A DNA stretch of 10,419 bases from RUG806 sp963624415 (GCA_963624415.1 CAVFPQ010000082.1:1-10419); one strand, 5' to 3'. Shown: positions 1 to 7,380, counted from the stretch's first letter. Translations and numbers: made by a program. The notes: generated from the letters alone by a model not told the origin.

Positions 1-6
1 AAATTA

Positions 7-40
7 AGCAGGGGACAACCAACCGTCCTCTGCTTTTTTT
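7..40 (+). terminator. Intrinsic terminator of a gene left of the window, possibly bidirectional
   Basis: A 10-bp stem (7-16 paired with 25-34, one G-T wobble) encloses an 8-nt AACC-AACC loop and is followed by a seven-T run (34-40), the form of a factor-independent terminator reading rightward. The gene it serves is outside the window. On the opposite strand the same stem is followed by the weaker tail TTAATTT. It lies only 6 nt beyond the MFS stop codon, so it may also end the leftward MFS transcript. Confidence 0.8.
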
Positions 41-46
41 AGATTG

Positions 47-1201
47 TTAATTCTTTTTTGTGATTTTAAATGTTATTTCAATCATAACTATCATAAGCGT
101 AAAGAAGAGCAGCAGAAAATACGGCATAATTGTAAATGAAATACTGTTTCCGAGCAAGCCGAACAGCGGCGGCATAAATGTTGAGCCTATATATGCGCTT
201 GCCATCTGTATTCCGATAATCGCACCCGAATTTTCCGCACCGAAATTAAACGGCGTAGAATGAATAATACACGGATAAATGGGCGCACAACCGAAGCCGA
301 GCACAAGAAAAGCGGCTACGGCGGCAGTATATGAGTCGGTCGGAATAAGCATAATTCCTATTCCGCACATTACAATTGATGTTCCTATTATAATCATTTT
401 TCTGTCGCCCAATTTATCGGTAAAAAATCCGTCAATAAACCGTCCGACGGTCATTCCGATATAAAACAGAGAGGCAAGTCCGGCGGCATGCTCCGCAGAC
501 AGGTGCTTTACCTCCGAAAAATAAGTGCTTGCCCACTGCATGGTTGTGACTTCGGCGGAACAGTATCCGAAAAATCCCAGCAAAAGAAACGGAACACCTT
601 TTATTTTAAGTACCGAGCCGAGCCCAATGCTTTTTGTCTGTGCCGTCTCCTGCTTTTCGTTGATTTTCCATACGGGCAAAGTGGCAAGGAGAATAATTGC
701 TATCACAAGCTGAATAACGCCGACAATTCTGTATCCGCTGTTCCATGTGCGGTTTGATAGGGCGTAGCTCATTACAAACGGGCTGATAATAGCACCTGCG
801 CCCCAGAAGCAGTGAAGCCAGCTCATGTGCTTAGCTTTATAATGAAGTGCGACATAGTTGTTAAGTGCCGCATCTATCGCTCCCGCGCCGAGTCCGTACG
901 GAATTGCGAACAGTATAAGCATCCAAAATCTTGTTGAAAAAGAAAATCCGAACAGTGCTATTACTGTAAGAAATACGCTTATTACGGTTACAATTCTCGT
1001 TCCGAGCTTGTGTGTAAGCTTATCCGAAAACAGGCTTGATATAATTGTGCCGCCCGAAATTATCATTGATATTATTCCCATATAAGATATAGGCACATTA
1101 AGCTCTGTGTGCATCACGGGCCAGCCGGAGCCTAAAAGCGAATCGGGCAGTCCGAGACTTATAAAGGCAAGATATATCAATGACAGCAAAAACAGATACA
1201 T
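47..1201 (-). CDS. MFS transporter, 12-TM permease (substrate unknown)
   Basis: This 384-residue protein is hydrophobic throughout, with about twelve membrane segments in two halves joined by a polar linker near residues 178-198. The loop after helix 2 carries a motif-A-like stretch (FSDKLTHKLGTR, 58-69), and the second half has its equivalent (TDKLGDRK, 261-268). Both are hallmarks of the major facilitator superfamily. The stretch around 103-140 (GLGAGAIDAALNNYVALHY, then WLHCFWG) resembles a Firmicutes MFS group often annotated as fucose-permease-like; the substrate cannot be read from sequence. The start at 1201 is chosen because GAGGT (1213-1209) lies 7 nt upstream. The open frame continues upstream only by reading through the N gap into the peptidase gene. 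The gene is divergent from the peptidase, and its promoter probably lies in or next to the gap. Confidence 0.9.
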   Translation of the reverse strand: MYLFLLSLIYLAFISLGLPDSLLGSGWPVMHTELNVPISYMGIISMIISGGTIISSLFSDKLTHKLGTRIVTVISVFLTVIALFGFSFSTRFWMLILFAIPYGLGAGAIDAALNNYVALHYKAKHMSWLHCFWGAGAIISPFVMSYALSNRTWNSGYRIVGVIQLVIAIILLATLPVWKINEKQETAQTKSIGLGSVLKIKGVPFLLLGFFGYCSAEVTTMQWASTYFSEVKHLSAEHAAGLASLFYIGMTVGRFIDGFFTDKLGDRKMIIIGTSIVMCGIGIMLIPTDSYTAAVAAFLVLGFGCAPIYPCIIHSTPFNFGAENSGAIIGIQMASAYIGSTFMPPLFGLLGNSISFTIMPYFLLLFFTLMIVMIEITFKITKKN

Positions 1202-1228
1202 ATTATTTACCTCAAATAAATTTGTCGA

Positions 1229-1238
1229 NNNNNNNNNN
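1229..1238. other. Assembly gap (10 Ns)
   Basis: Ten undetermined bases lie in the divergent intergenic region between the MFS and peptidase genes. A round run of 10 Ns is a usual scaffolding placeholder, so the true length of missing sequence is unknown. The MFS promoter region, and possibly more, is therefore incomplete. Confidence 0.97.
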
Positions 1239-1280
1239 TTTGCAAGCAAAATTTTCATGCAGTCAATTATCTGAAATATC

Positions 1281-1309
1281 TTGTTATTACTTAAAATGTG
1301 TACTAAAAT
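1281..1309 (+). promoter_or_regulatory. Sigma-A-type promoter of the M16 peptidase gene
   Basis: A -35 box TTGTTA (1281-1286, 4 of 6 to consensus) is followed after exactly 17 nt by a -10 box TAAAAT (1304-1309, 5 of 6). Transcription would start near 1316, about 24 nt before the ATG. This leaves a short leader carrying the strong GGAGGA ribosome binding site at 1329-1334. Confidence 0.6.
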
Positions 1310-1339
1310 AAATAAAAGTGCTTTTTTCGGAGGAAAATT

Positions 1340-4207
1340 ATGAAAGACTTTATTCACGGATTTGCCCTTAAAAAACAGACTGAAATAGCCGAGCTTGACG
1401 GCGTGCTTTACAGCTTCACTCACGAAAAAACCGGGCTTCGCCTTGTGTGGCTCAAAAGAGAGGAAGAGAACAAGACCTTCGCCATTGCGTTTGAGACGCT
1501 TCCCGAAAATGACACGGGTGTGTTTCATATTCTTGAACATTCCACGCTTTGCGGCTCTGAAAAATATCCCGTAAAAGAACCGTTTTTACAGCTTATGAAA
1601 AGCTCAATGAATACATTTCTTAATGCTATGACATATCCCGACAAGACAGTTTATCCTGTGTCAAGCAAAAACAGCAAGGATTTTATGAATCTTGTTTCTG
1701 TCTATCTTGATGCCGTGTTTAAGCCGGCTATATATAAAAAGCCCGAAATTTTTCGCCAAGAGGGCTGGCATTATGAGATAGACGAAGACGGCTCTGTGTG
1801 CTACAACGGTGTTGTATTCAACGAGATGAAGGGCGTTTATTCAGACCCCGACGCGCTTGCCGATACTGCCATAATGGAGGCGCTTTATCCAGATACGCCC
1901 TACGGTTTTTCTTCGGGCGGCGACCCTGCGAAAATTCCCGATCTTACATATGATGAGTTTATTAAAACGCACATGCGTTTCTATTCTCCGTCAAATGCTT
2001 ATGTTCTGCTTGACGGCAGTGTTGATATTGAGGCCGTAATGAAGCTTTTGGATGAAGAATATCTTTCGAAGGCATCTGTCGGCAAGCATTTTGCACCGCC
2101 CACAATGCAGTCGCCTGTAAATCCCGGTGTGGTAGATGCCGAATTTGAAGTCGCAAGTGAAGATGAAGAACAGACCGACTCGAGAGTTATTCTTGCCGGG
2201 GTAATTTCGAAAAAAACAGACAGAGAAAAAATTGCCGCAATGAATATTTTGTCAGATGTTCTGTGCGGTGGCAACCATGCACCTCTTACAAAGGCGATTC
2301 TCGAAAGCGGTATTGCCGAGGATGTCACACTGACTGTTGAGGAAGATATTATCCAGCCTTTCTTTAAGATTGAGCTTCGTAACGTTGAGCGTGATAATCT
2401 TGAAAACGCATATAATTTCTTAAACGAAACTCTTAAAAAGATTCTTGCCGACGGCATTGACAGGACTGCTCTTAATGCCGCAATAGCGAACGCCGAATTT
2501 AAGGCAAGAGAACGAGATTATGACGGATATCCGCAGGGGCTTATGCTCTGCATTCAGATGGCGGACTCCATGATTTACGGCGAAGAACCGGAATTTGACC
2601 TTGAAGTCGGCAGTCTGTATGATGTACTCCGAGAAAAAGCGAAGCTCGGATATTTTGAAGAGCTTCTTGATAAGATTATAATAAACAATGCACATAGCTG
2701 TGTTGTCCGTCTCTTGCCGTCCGTCAAGTTCGGTGAAAAACGAAACGAAGCCGAATTGAACAGAATTTCTCGGGAGCTTGAAAATCTTTCCGAAGATGAT
2801 GTCCGGAAAATATATGACGAGCAGGATGCGCTTCTTTCGTGGCAGATGAGCGAGGATACCCCCGAGGCTCTTGCGACAATGCCGACACTTTCGCTTGATG
2901 ACATTGACGCTTCTCCCGAAAATATTCCGACTCGTCACTATCTGAAATCCGGTCTGCATTTCAGGGAATATCCGGTGTCAAATAACGGTGTGTCTTATTT
3001 CAGTCTGTTCTTTGATATTAACGGATTTTCTGAAAAAGAATATTCACAGCTGTCGCTGATGTGTGAGCTTCTGGGTAAGCTTGACACGGATAAATATTCG
3101 TCTGCGGACCTTGCAAATGTTATCCGCGAAAATCTGGGGTCACTCGAATTTTCGGTAACGGCTTTCTCCGGTGAAAATGAAACAGATACCTGCAAAGCAA
3201 AGCTCTCCGTCTGTTTCAGCACGCTTAAACAGAATGCCGAAAATGCATTAAGGCTTGTTCTGCATATTATAAATCACACCGATTTTTCGGATGCGAATGC
3301 GATATCCGATATAATCCGTCAGACAAAAATCGATCTGTATCAGGAAATTTCAATGTCCGGTTCTTCCGCAGCGCTTGTTCGCCTTATGGCTCAGAATACC
3401 GCAGCAGGTGTAATAAAAGAGTGTGCGGACGGAATAGCATATTATGAATATCTTAATACGCTTGAGAATATAACGGATTTTTCGTTTCTTTCATCCCTCG
3501 CAGAAAATGTGTTCGTCAAGACAAATCTTGTTGTAAGTGCAACGGGTGACATTCCCGAAATATCATATGACGAGCTTTTCTCTCTTGATGAACTTAAAGA
3601 AAACCGCACGGCTGTAATTGCTCCGTGGAAAAAATGCAGTGAAGGCTTTGTTGTGCCCTCCGATATCGCTTTTGCGGCACGAGGCGGCAATATAAAATCG
3701 TGCGGCAGTGTCTTCTCGGGCAAAATGTCACTTGCGGCTCATATATTAAGTCTTGATTATCTTTGGAATATCATAAGAGTTCAGGGCGGTGCGTACGGTA
3801 CGGGGCTTACCGTAAAAGAAAACGGCTTTGTCGGGTGCTATTCTTACCGTGACCCAACAGCCGCAAAGTCGATTGATATTTTCTCCGATTGTGCCGAGTA
3901 TCTTAAAGAGAGCATAACGGACGACACGGAGCTTACAGGTGATATTATAGGCACAATTGCCGACGGTTCGCCGCTTCTGTCTGTCAGAAACAAGGGCGTA
4001 AGAGCGGATACTCTTTATTTTAACGGTATTTCTTATGAAAAACTGTGCGAAAGAAGAAAACTTCTGCTTGAGACTGAGCCTTGTGAGCTTATTCAAATTG
4101 CCGATACACTGCACAAAACTCTTTCGGCAAACGGCAGTGTCTGTGTTATAGGTTCAAAAGAACAGATAGAAGCTTGTGATGAAATAGAAAGAGTTGTAAT
4201 TTTTTGA
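1340..4207 (+). CDS. M16C-family zinc metallopeptidase (PreP/Cym1-like, insulinase superfamily)
   Basis: The 955-residue length fits the single-chain presequence-protease group of M16C, in which two halves enclose a chamber that degrades short unfolded peptides. The inverted zinc motif is intact: HILEH gives zinc ligands H63 and H67 and catalytic base E66. The third ligand is probably E162 in FNEMKG, 96 residues after E66, the usual spacing. The C-terminal half keeps the arginine/tyrosine pair that contacts substrate in this family (R813 and Y819 in RVQGGAYG). No signal peptide or membrane segment is visible, so it is likely cytoplasmic, recycling peptides. The start has GGAGGA 5 nt upstream. 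The gene is monocistronic with its own promoter and ends 6 nt from the convergent ABC ATPase gene. No terminator hairpin is seen there, so the two transcripts may overlap. The family call is firm; the physiological substrate is unknown. Confidence 0.94.
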   Translation: MKDFIHGFALKKQTEIAELDGVLYSFTHEKTGLRLVWLKREEENKTFAIAFETLPENDTGVFHILEHSTLCGSEKYPVKEPFLQLMKSSMNTFLNAMTYPDKTVYPVSSKNSKDFMNLVSVYLDAVFKPAIYKKPEIFRQEGWHYEIDEDGSVCYNGVVFNEMKGVYSDPDALADTAIMEALYPDTPYGFSSGGDPAKIPDLTYDEFIKTHMRFYSPSNAYVLLDGSVDIEAVMKLLDEEYLSKASVGKHFAPPTMQSPVNPGVVDAEFEVASEDEEQTDSRVILAGVISKKTDREKIAAMNILSDVLCGGNHAPLTKAILESGIAEDVTLTVEEDIIQPFFKIELRNVERDNLENAYNFLNETLKKILADGIDRTALNAAIANAEFKARERDYDGYPQGLMLCIQMADSMIYGEEPEFDLEVGSLYDVLREKAKLGYFEELLDKIIINNAHSCVVRLLPSVKFGEKRNEAELNRISRELENLSEDDVRKIYDEQDALLSWQMSEDTPEALATMPTLSLDDIDASPENIPTRHYLKSGLHFREYPVSNNGVSYFSLFFDINGFSEKEYSQLSLMCELLGKLDTDKYSSADLANVIRENLGSLEFSVTAFSGENETDTCKAKLSVCFSTLKQNAENALRLVLHIINHTDFSDANAISDIIRQTKIDLYQEISMSGSSAALVRLMAQNTAAGVIKECADGIAYYEYLNTLENITDFSFLSSLAENVFVKTNLVVSATGDIPEISYDELFSLDELKENRTAVIAPWKKCSEGFVVPSDIAFAARGGNIKSCGSVFSGKMSLAAHILSLDYLWNIIRVQGGAYGTGLTVKENGFVGCYSYRDPTAAKSIDIFSDCAEYLKESITDDTELTGDIIGTIADGSPLLSVRNKGVRADTLYFNGISYEKLCERRKLLLETEPCELIQIADTLHKTLSANGSVCVIGSKEQIEACDEIERVVIF

Positions 4208-4213
4208 TATGAT

Positions 4214-4792
4214 TCATTTTGTGCCGAGAGTTGTAAAATCTATTATATCGGCATTCAGAAAAACCGCATCGGCAGGGGAGTGAGTAATAAGAAGAACTGT
4301 CTTGCCGAGAGTTTCGGTTTTAACGAGTTCGAGCATTCTCTGTGATGTTTCGGCATCGAGTTCTCGTAATGGTTCATCAAAAAAGAATATGTCACCGCCG
4401 TAATGGAGTGCTCTGATTACGGCGAGACGCCTTTTCATTCCGCCGGACAGTGTGTCGGCGGTTTTTTCTTTGTCTTCATATAGTCCCGCTTCTTTAAGAA
4501 GTCTTTCGGCGTTTTCTTTGTCGTTATTGACGCACAGCAGATTTTTCTCTGCGGAAATATTCGGAATAAGGCGATTTTCCTGAAAGATGTATGACAGTTT
4601 TTTGCCTTCGATACCTTCAACTGTGCCTTCATCGGGTTTTTCAAGCCCCGCAATGCACCTGAGAAGAGTAGTTTTGCCTATGCCGGACACGCCCGAAAAA
4701 GCCGTTACTTTTCCTTCGGGAATTTCAAGTGACAAATTTTCGAATATTATTTTATTGTCATATTTTTTTGTAAGATTTTTTAATTTAATCAT
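4214..4792 (-). CDS. ABC transporter ATP-binding protein (SsuB/TauB/NrtD-like importer ATPase, short form)
   Basis: All ABC ATPase motifs are present in order: Walker A GVSGIGKT (34-41), Q-loop glutamine Q71 in IFQENRL, signature LSGGM (115-119), Walker B IFFFDE (135-140, catalytic E140), D-loop ELD (144-146) and switch histidine H171 in ITHS. It should energise import through the permease encoded just upstream. At 192 residues it is shorter than the roughly 240-260 usual for sulfonate/nitrate-type ATPases: the chain stops soon after the H-loop, but the nucleotide-binding core is complete, so it is probably a compact functional form. There is no Shine-Dalgarno before its ATG; the preceding bases on the coding strand are CATTACTTAAAG and belong to or abut a repeat element. 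The 97-nt gap (4793-4892) to the permease contrasts with the 1-3 nt spacing of the rest of the operon. No terminator is visible after its stop. Confidence 0.92.
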   Translation of the reverse strand: MIKLKNLTKKYDNKIIFENLSLEIPEGKVTAFSGVSGIGKTTLLRCIAGLEKPDEGTVEGIEGKKLSYIFQENRLIPNISAEKNLLCVNNDKENAERLLKEAGLYEDKEKTADTLSGGMKRRLAVIRALHYGGDIFFFDEPLRELDAETSQRMLELVKTETLGKTVLLITHSPADAVFLNADIIDFTTLGTK

Positions 4793-4800
4793 CTTTAAGT

Positions 4801-4913
4801 AATGCAGAATGCATAATGCATTATTTTTTCGTATTCTTATGTCAGCGGAGCAATATAAATCAAGTCCGCAGGAATTCCGAAAATGTCAATTTTTAATTCT
4901 TGATTGTTAATTT
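4801..4913. repeat. AT-rich intergenic element with tandem-heptamer edges (MITE-like or small palindromic repeat)
   Basis: One edge holds three tandem heptamers AATGCAG, AATGCAT, AATGCAT (4801-4821). The other holds three of a different kind, TTAATTC, TTGATTG, TTAATTT (4893-4913). Between them lies a core of about 70 bp with a 5-bp inverted repeat GCGGA/TCCGC (4845-4849 and 4865-4869, 15-nt loop) and the palindrome GGAATTCC (4871-4878). No coding frame is evident in the core. The second edge overlaps the permease 3' end: it encodes the last residues (about LTIKN) and the TAA stop. The other edge stops 8 nt before the ATPase ATG. This looks like an inserted or expanded non-coding repeat rather than native operon spacing. 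Whether it is multicopy cannot be seen from one window. Confidence 0.55.
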
Positions 4914-5660
4914 TATTATGCGTTTTATTATGTTCTCGAGAACAATGCTCAGTATTATTACTGCCAATGTCCACGCAAACAACGACGGTGTTTCAAGATA
5001 AACCTTTGCGTTATATATGCCTTTGCCGATACTGTCTGACGGTGTGCAGATTACTTCTGCCGCAACGCATGCTTTCCACGAAAGTCCCATTGATGTTATC
5101 GCCGCCGCTGAAAAATACGGCTTTAATGCCGGAATGTATATGTATTTGATTTTGTTTGCGCTTGTCATTCTGAAAAATGATGCCGCCTCAAGAAGTTTTT
5201 TGTCGGGGGAGGAAAGTCCTTCGATAATGTTTCCCCATACTATCGGCAGACTCATAAGAAAGCCCGTAAATGAAGGAACATATTTCGATGTCATAAGAAC
5301 CAAAGCGGCAATTATGAATGACGCTACGGGTGTGGCTTTTATTATGTGCAGTACGGGTGACAGAAATGTTTTAAGGGGATTGCAAATATGTGTCAACACA
5401 CCGAGCAATGTGCCGAAAATCATTCCCGATACCCATCCGACAAGCACTCTTAAAAGTGTTTTTCCGCATGAGATATAAAAGTCACTCTGTGTCAGAAGCT
5501 CGCCGAAAGCTTTGAGCGTTTCAAGCGGAGACGGCAAAAGCAGGCTCATCCCGGCAGTCTTTGCGACTGTCGAGAGAACCTGCCAGAGTAAAACCCATAT
5601 TATCGCAGTAACTAAAGTTGAGAGCGATTTTTTAAGCTTTGATACGGGCTTTTTTGTCAT
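4893..5660 (-). CDS. ABC transporter permease (BPD_transp_1, SsuC/TauC-like)
   Basis: The 255-residue membrane protein has about six hydrophobic segments (near 14-35, 65-90, 100-124, 130-150, 183-205 and 228-247). Between the fourth and fifth lies the cytoplasmic EAA loop (E158-L179, EAASFFRMTSANKIKYIYIP) that docks on the ATPase. This matches the single-permease importers for sulfonate, taurine, nitrate or pyrimidine-type solutes. The glycine usual at the seventh position of the EAA loop is an arginine here (R164). The ATG lies 3 nt after the lipoprotein stop (TAA TTT ATG) with no clear Shine-Dalgarno, which suggests translational coupling. The last codons and the stop fall in the heptamer-edged repeat, so the native C-terminus may have been altered by a few residues. 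Confidence 0.93.
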   Translation of the reverse strand: MTKKPVSKLKKSLSTLVTAIIWVLLWQVLSTVAKTAGMSLLLPSPLETLKAFGELLTQSDFYISCGKTLLRVLVGWVSGMIFGTLLGVLTHICNPLKTFLSPVLHIIKATPVASFIIAALVLMTSKYVPSFTGFLMSLPIVWGNIIEGLSSPDKKLLEAASFFRMTSANKIKYIYIPALKPYFSAAAITSMGLSWKACVAAEVICTPSDSIGKGIYNAKVYLETPSLFAWTLAVIILSIVLENIIKRIIKLTIKN

Positions 5661-5663
5661 AAA

Positions 5664-6707
5664 TTATTCTGCGCCGTAATAGAATGCAGCGGAGGGAATA
5701 GCACCGCCGACTGAAGCGGGAGCGGCTTCATAAAGAATGTTGAGATACTCGCTTACATTTGTTTTCATCTCGTCGCCTGTCATAAATGTAAGATTGCAAT
5801 TGGGTATAGCCTGCTTTGCGACTGCCGCTTTTGCAACAATGCCCTCTGCCTCTATGAGTGCGGATGCCTCGTCGATATTTTCGGTTACATATTTAACTGA
5901 TTCTTCATAGTCTGCGAGGAACTGTGCGACTGCACCGGGGTTCTGCTCCGCAAACTCTGTTCTGACAGCAACAGCACCCATTGTAAGCTCGCCGCCGCCG
6001 AGTGCCTTCCACTCCTTGGTAAGATCTATCGCAACAGCAAAACCGTTATCGGAAAGTTTAACCTGTGTTACAAAAGGTTCGGGGAGAAGAATTACATCAT
6101 AGCCGCCGGCATTCGCTTTAGTGACAACCTCGGCATGCTCGGAAGCGTATTCAACGGTGACATCTGTGCCGACTGTAAGACCGTTCTTTGAAAGGATGTA
6201 ATTAAGAACATACTCGGTTGTTGTGCCCTGACCTGCAGAAAGAATTGTTTTGCCCTTGAGGTCGGCAACAGACTTGATATTTTCATCGTTCGACATAAGA
6301 TAGAGTGTGCCGAGAGTGTTGACAGCAAGAATCTGAACCTTGCCTTCGGTTTTGTTGTTGAGCACTGCGCAGACGTTTACGGGGAGAGCCGCAATGTCAA
6401 TTTCACCGCTTATAAGAGATGCCTTAAATACATCGGGAGAGCTTTCAAGTGAAACTGTGTAGTTGGCTTTTGTCTCGCCCTTGTCATTTTTGTCGATAAG
6501 ATAAGCGGCACCCATACCTGTGGGGCCCTTAAGGAAGCCGACTTTAATATTCTGCGGTTCGGTGGGGATTGCGGTCTCGGTAGCTTCGACTGTTGTGTCG
6601 GGGGATGCGGGAGCGGTTGTCTCTGTGCTGTTTGCGCCGCATGAGGCGAACACAAGGCACAGTGCCATTATAAGAGATATAACGGCAAAAAGTTTCTTTG
6701 TTTTCAT
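5664..6707 (-). CDS. ABC transporter substrate-binding lipoprotein (NMT1/SsuA-like superfamily, substrate unknown)
   Basis: From the chosen start the protein has 347 residues: a lysine-rich N-terminus, a hydrophobic segment and a lipobox FASC with lipidated C23. A Thr/Pro/Ala/Glu-rich linker follows (about 24-52), then a type-2 periplasmic-binding fold. Near the fold's start is the run KGPTGMG (60-66). This run, GEIDIAALP and the LLPEPFV stretch are like those of a Clostridia binding-protein group often annotated only as 'ABC substrate-binding protein'. It should capture a small solute outside the membrane and deliver it to the adjacent permease. Two ATGs are possible. 6716 sits only 2 nt after the AAGGA motif and overlaps the regulator gene; 6707 lies 1 nt after the regulator stop (TAA A ATG), has AAGGA about 10 nt upstream and gives a normal signal peptide, so 6707 is preferred. 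The substrate cannot be inferred; no riboswitch is seen. Confidence 0.92.
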   Translation of the reverse strand: MKTKKLFAVISLIMALCLVFASCGANSTETTAPASPDTTVEATETAIPTEPQNIKVGFLKGPTGMGAAYLIDKNDKGETKANYTVSLESSPDVFKASLISGEIDIAALPVNVCAVLNNKTEGKVQILAVNTLGTLYLMSNDENIKSVADLKGKTILSAGQGTTTEYVLNYILSKNGLTVGTDVTVEYASEHAEVVTKANAGGYDVILLPEPFVTQVKLSDNGFAVAIDLTKEWKALGGGELTMGAVAVRTEFAEQNPGAVAQFLADYEESVKYVTENIDEASALIEAEGIVAKAAVAKQAIPNCNLTFMTGDEMKTNVSEYLNILYEAAPASVGGAIPSAAFYYGAE

Positions 6708-6708
6708 T

Positions 6709-7371
6709 TTATTCATTTCCTTTCGGTTTTAATAAACGTATAGTCTTGCCTTCACGGATAATTTTTCCGCTTTCGGTCAGTTCATCAATTGCGTTATAGA
6801 GTGAAGTTCGCCCGAGAGACAGCACATGACTTAGTTCCGTTAACGATATGGGAATTTTAACGCAGTCGGTGTCATCGGGGCATATTGATTCGAGGTAGCC
6901 CATAAGTCTCACAGCAGGAGAAGGGGAGAGAAGATTAGAAATTTTTGAATTAAGATAATGAATTTTTTTTGAGAGCAGAGTTATATAGTTTTGTGCAATC
7001 TGCGGATTTTCTTTTAATATTTCATTTAGCTGATGCTTGGTTATAAAACAGACACGACAATCTTCACGTGCTGTTACGGTGTTTACAAATCCCTCGTCCT
7101 CATAGAAAAGAGCCGCCATTCCGAAAATGCCGCCTTCGGGCAGGATACTTAAAAACAGAGTTGTGTCGCCTGTTGTTTTGTAGACATCGGCTTTGCCCTT
7201 TGTTATGACACCAAGGCATTGCTTATAAGAAGAAGGAGTAAATATATCCTCGTGCTTTTTATATCTTGCGATGCTGAATATATGTCGGCAGGTAATTTCC
7301 GACAGCTGACTGCCCGAAAGTCCTTTAAACAACGGACATGTTAAAAGTGCCGATAAATCGGATGCGGTCAT
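6709..7371 (-). CDS. Crp/Fnr-family transcriptional regulator
   Basis: The 220-residue protein has an N-terminal cyclic-nucleotide-binding-type beta barrel (about 14-110, including GVITKGKADVY and LPEGGIFGMAALF), a long linking helix (about 114-148) and a C-terminal winged helix-turn-helix. Recognition-helix region is LSLGRTSLYNAIDEL (184-198) and the wing is near 202-214. The Arg-Ser phosphate-contact pair of true cAMP-binding CRP is missing: the corresponding stretch reads GFVNTVTARE. The N-terminal cysteine cluster of FNR is also absent, so the ligand or signal is unknown. Seven cysteines include a C105-x2-C108 pair, which could be redox-relevant but may be chance. The start at 7371 is set by a strong GGAGGT (7386-7381) 9 nt upstream; the frame is open 25 codons further, but those codons cover the promoter and operator. 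The stop is 1 nt from the lipoprotein ATG, so it is the first gene of the importer operon. Confidence 0.92.
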   Translation of the reverse strand: MTASDLSALLTCPLFKGLSGSQLSEITCRHIFSIARYKKHEDIFTPSSYKQCLGVITKGKADVYKTTGDTTLFLSILPEGGIFGMAALFYEDEGFVNTVTAREDCRVCFITKHQLNEILKENPQIAQNYITLLSKKIHYLNSKISNLLSPSPAVRLMGYLESICPDDTDCVKIPISLTELSHVLSLGRTSLYNAIDELTESGKIIREGKTIRLLKPKGNE

Positions 7372-7380
7372 TTCGGGTTT

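Noticed and set aside
1202..1540. N-terminal extension of the MFS frame by 113 codons
   Set aside because: It reads through the Ns and antisense to the M16 peptidase start; the ATG at 1201 has a good Shine-Dalgarno and begins directly at the first membrane helix.
1962..2959. Long antisense open frames inside the M16 peptidase gene
   Set aside because: They lie opposite a clearly functional peptidase with intact motifs, lack ribosome binding sites and show low-complexity Ser/Arg-rich translations typical of antisense shadow.
4214..4792. ABC ATPase as a broken pseudogene because of its 192-residue length
   Set aside because: Walker A, Q-loop, signature, Walker B, D-loop and H-loop are all intact and the frame is uninterrupted; only the variable C-terminal tail is short.
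4801..4892. CRISPR array or riboswitch in the permease-ATPase gap
   Set aside because: The repeats are 7-nt head-to-tail units without spacers, and no extensive conserved secondary structure or known riboswitch core was recognised.
5017..5478. 153-codon plus-strand frame inside the permease gene
   Set aside because: Antisense shadow of a membrane-protein gene with complete topology and EAA loop; no recognisable domain or ribosome binding site.
6708..6716. Upstream ATG (6716) as the lipoprotein start
   Set aside because: Only 2 nt from the AAGGA motif and overlapping the regulator's last codons; the second ATG (6707) has better spacing and a typical signal peptide. The three-residue difference does not change function.
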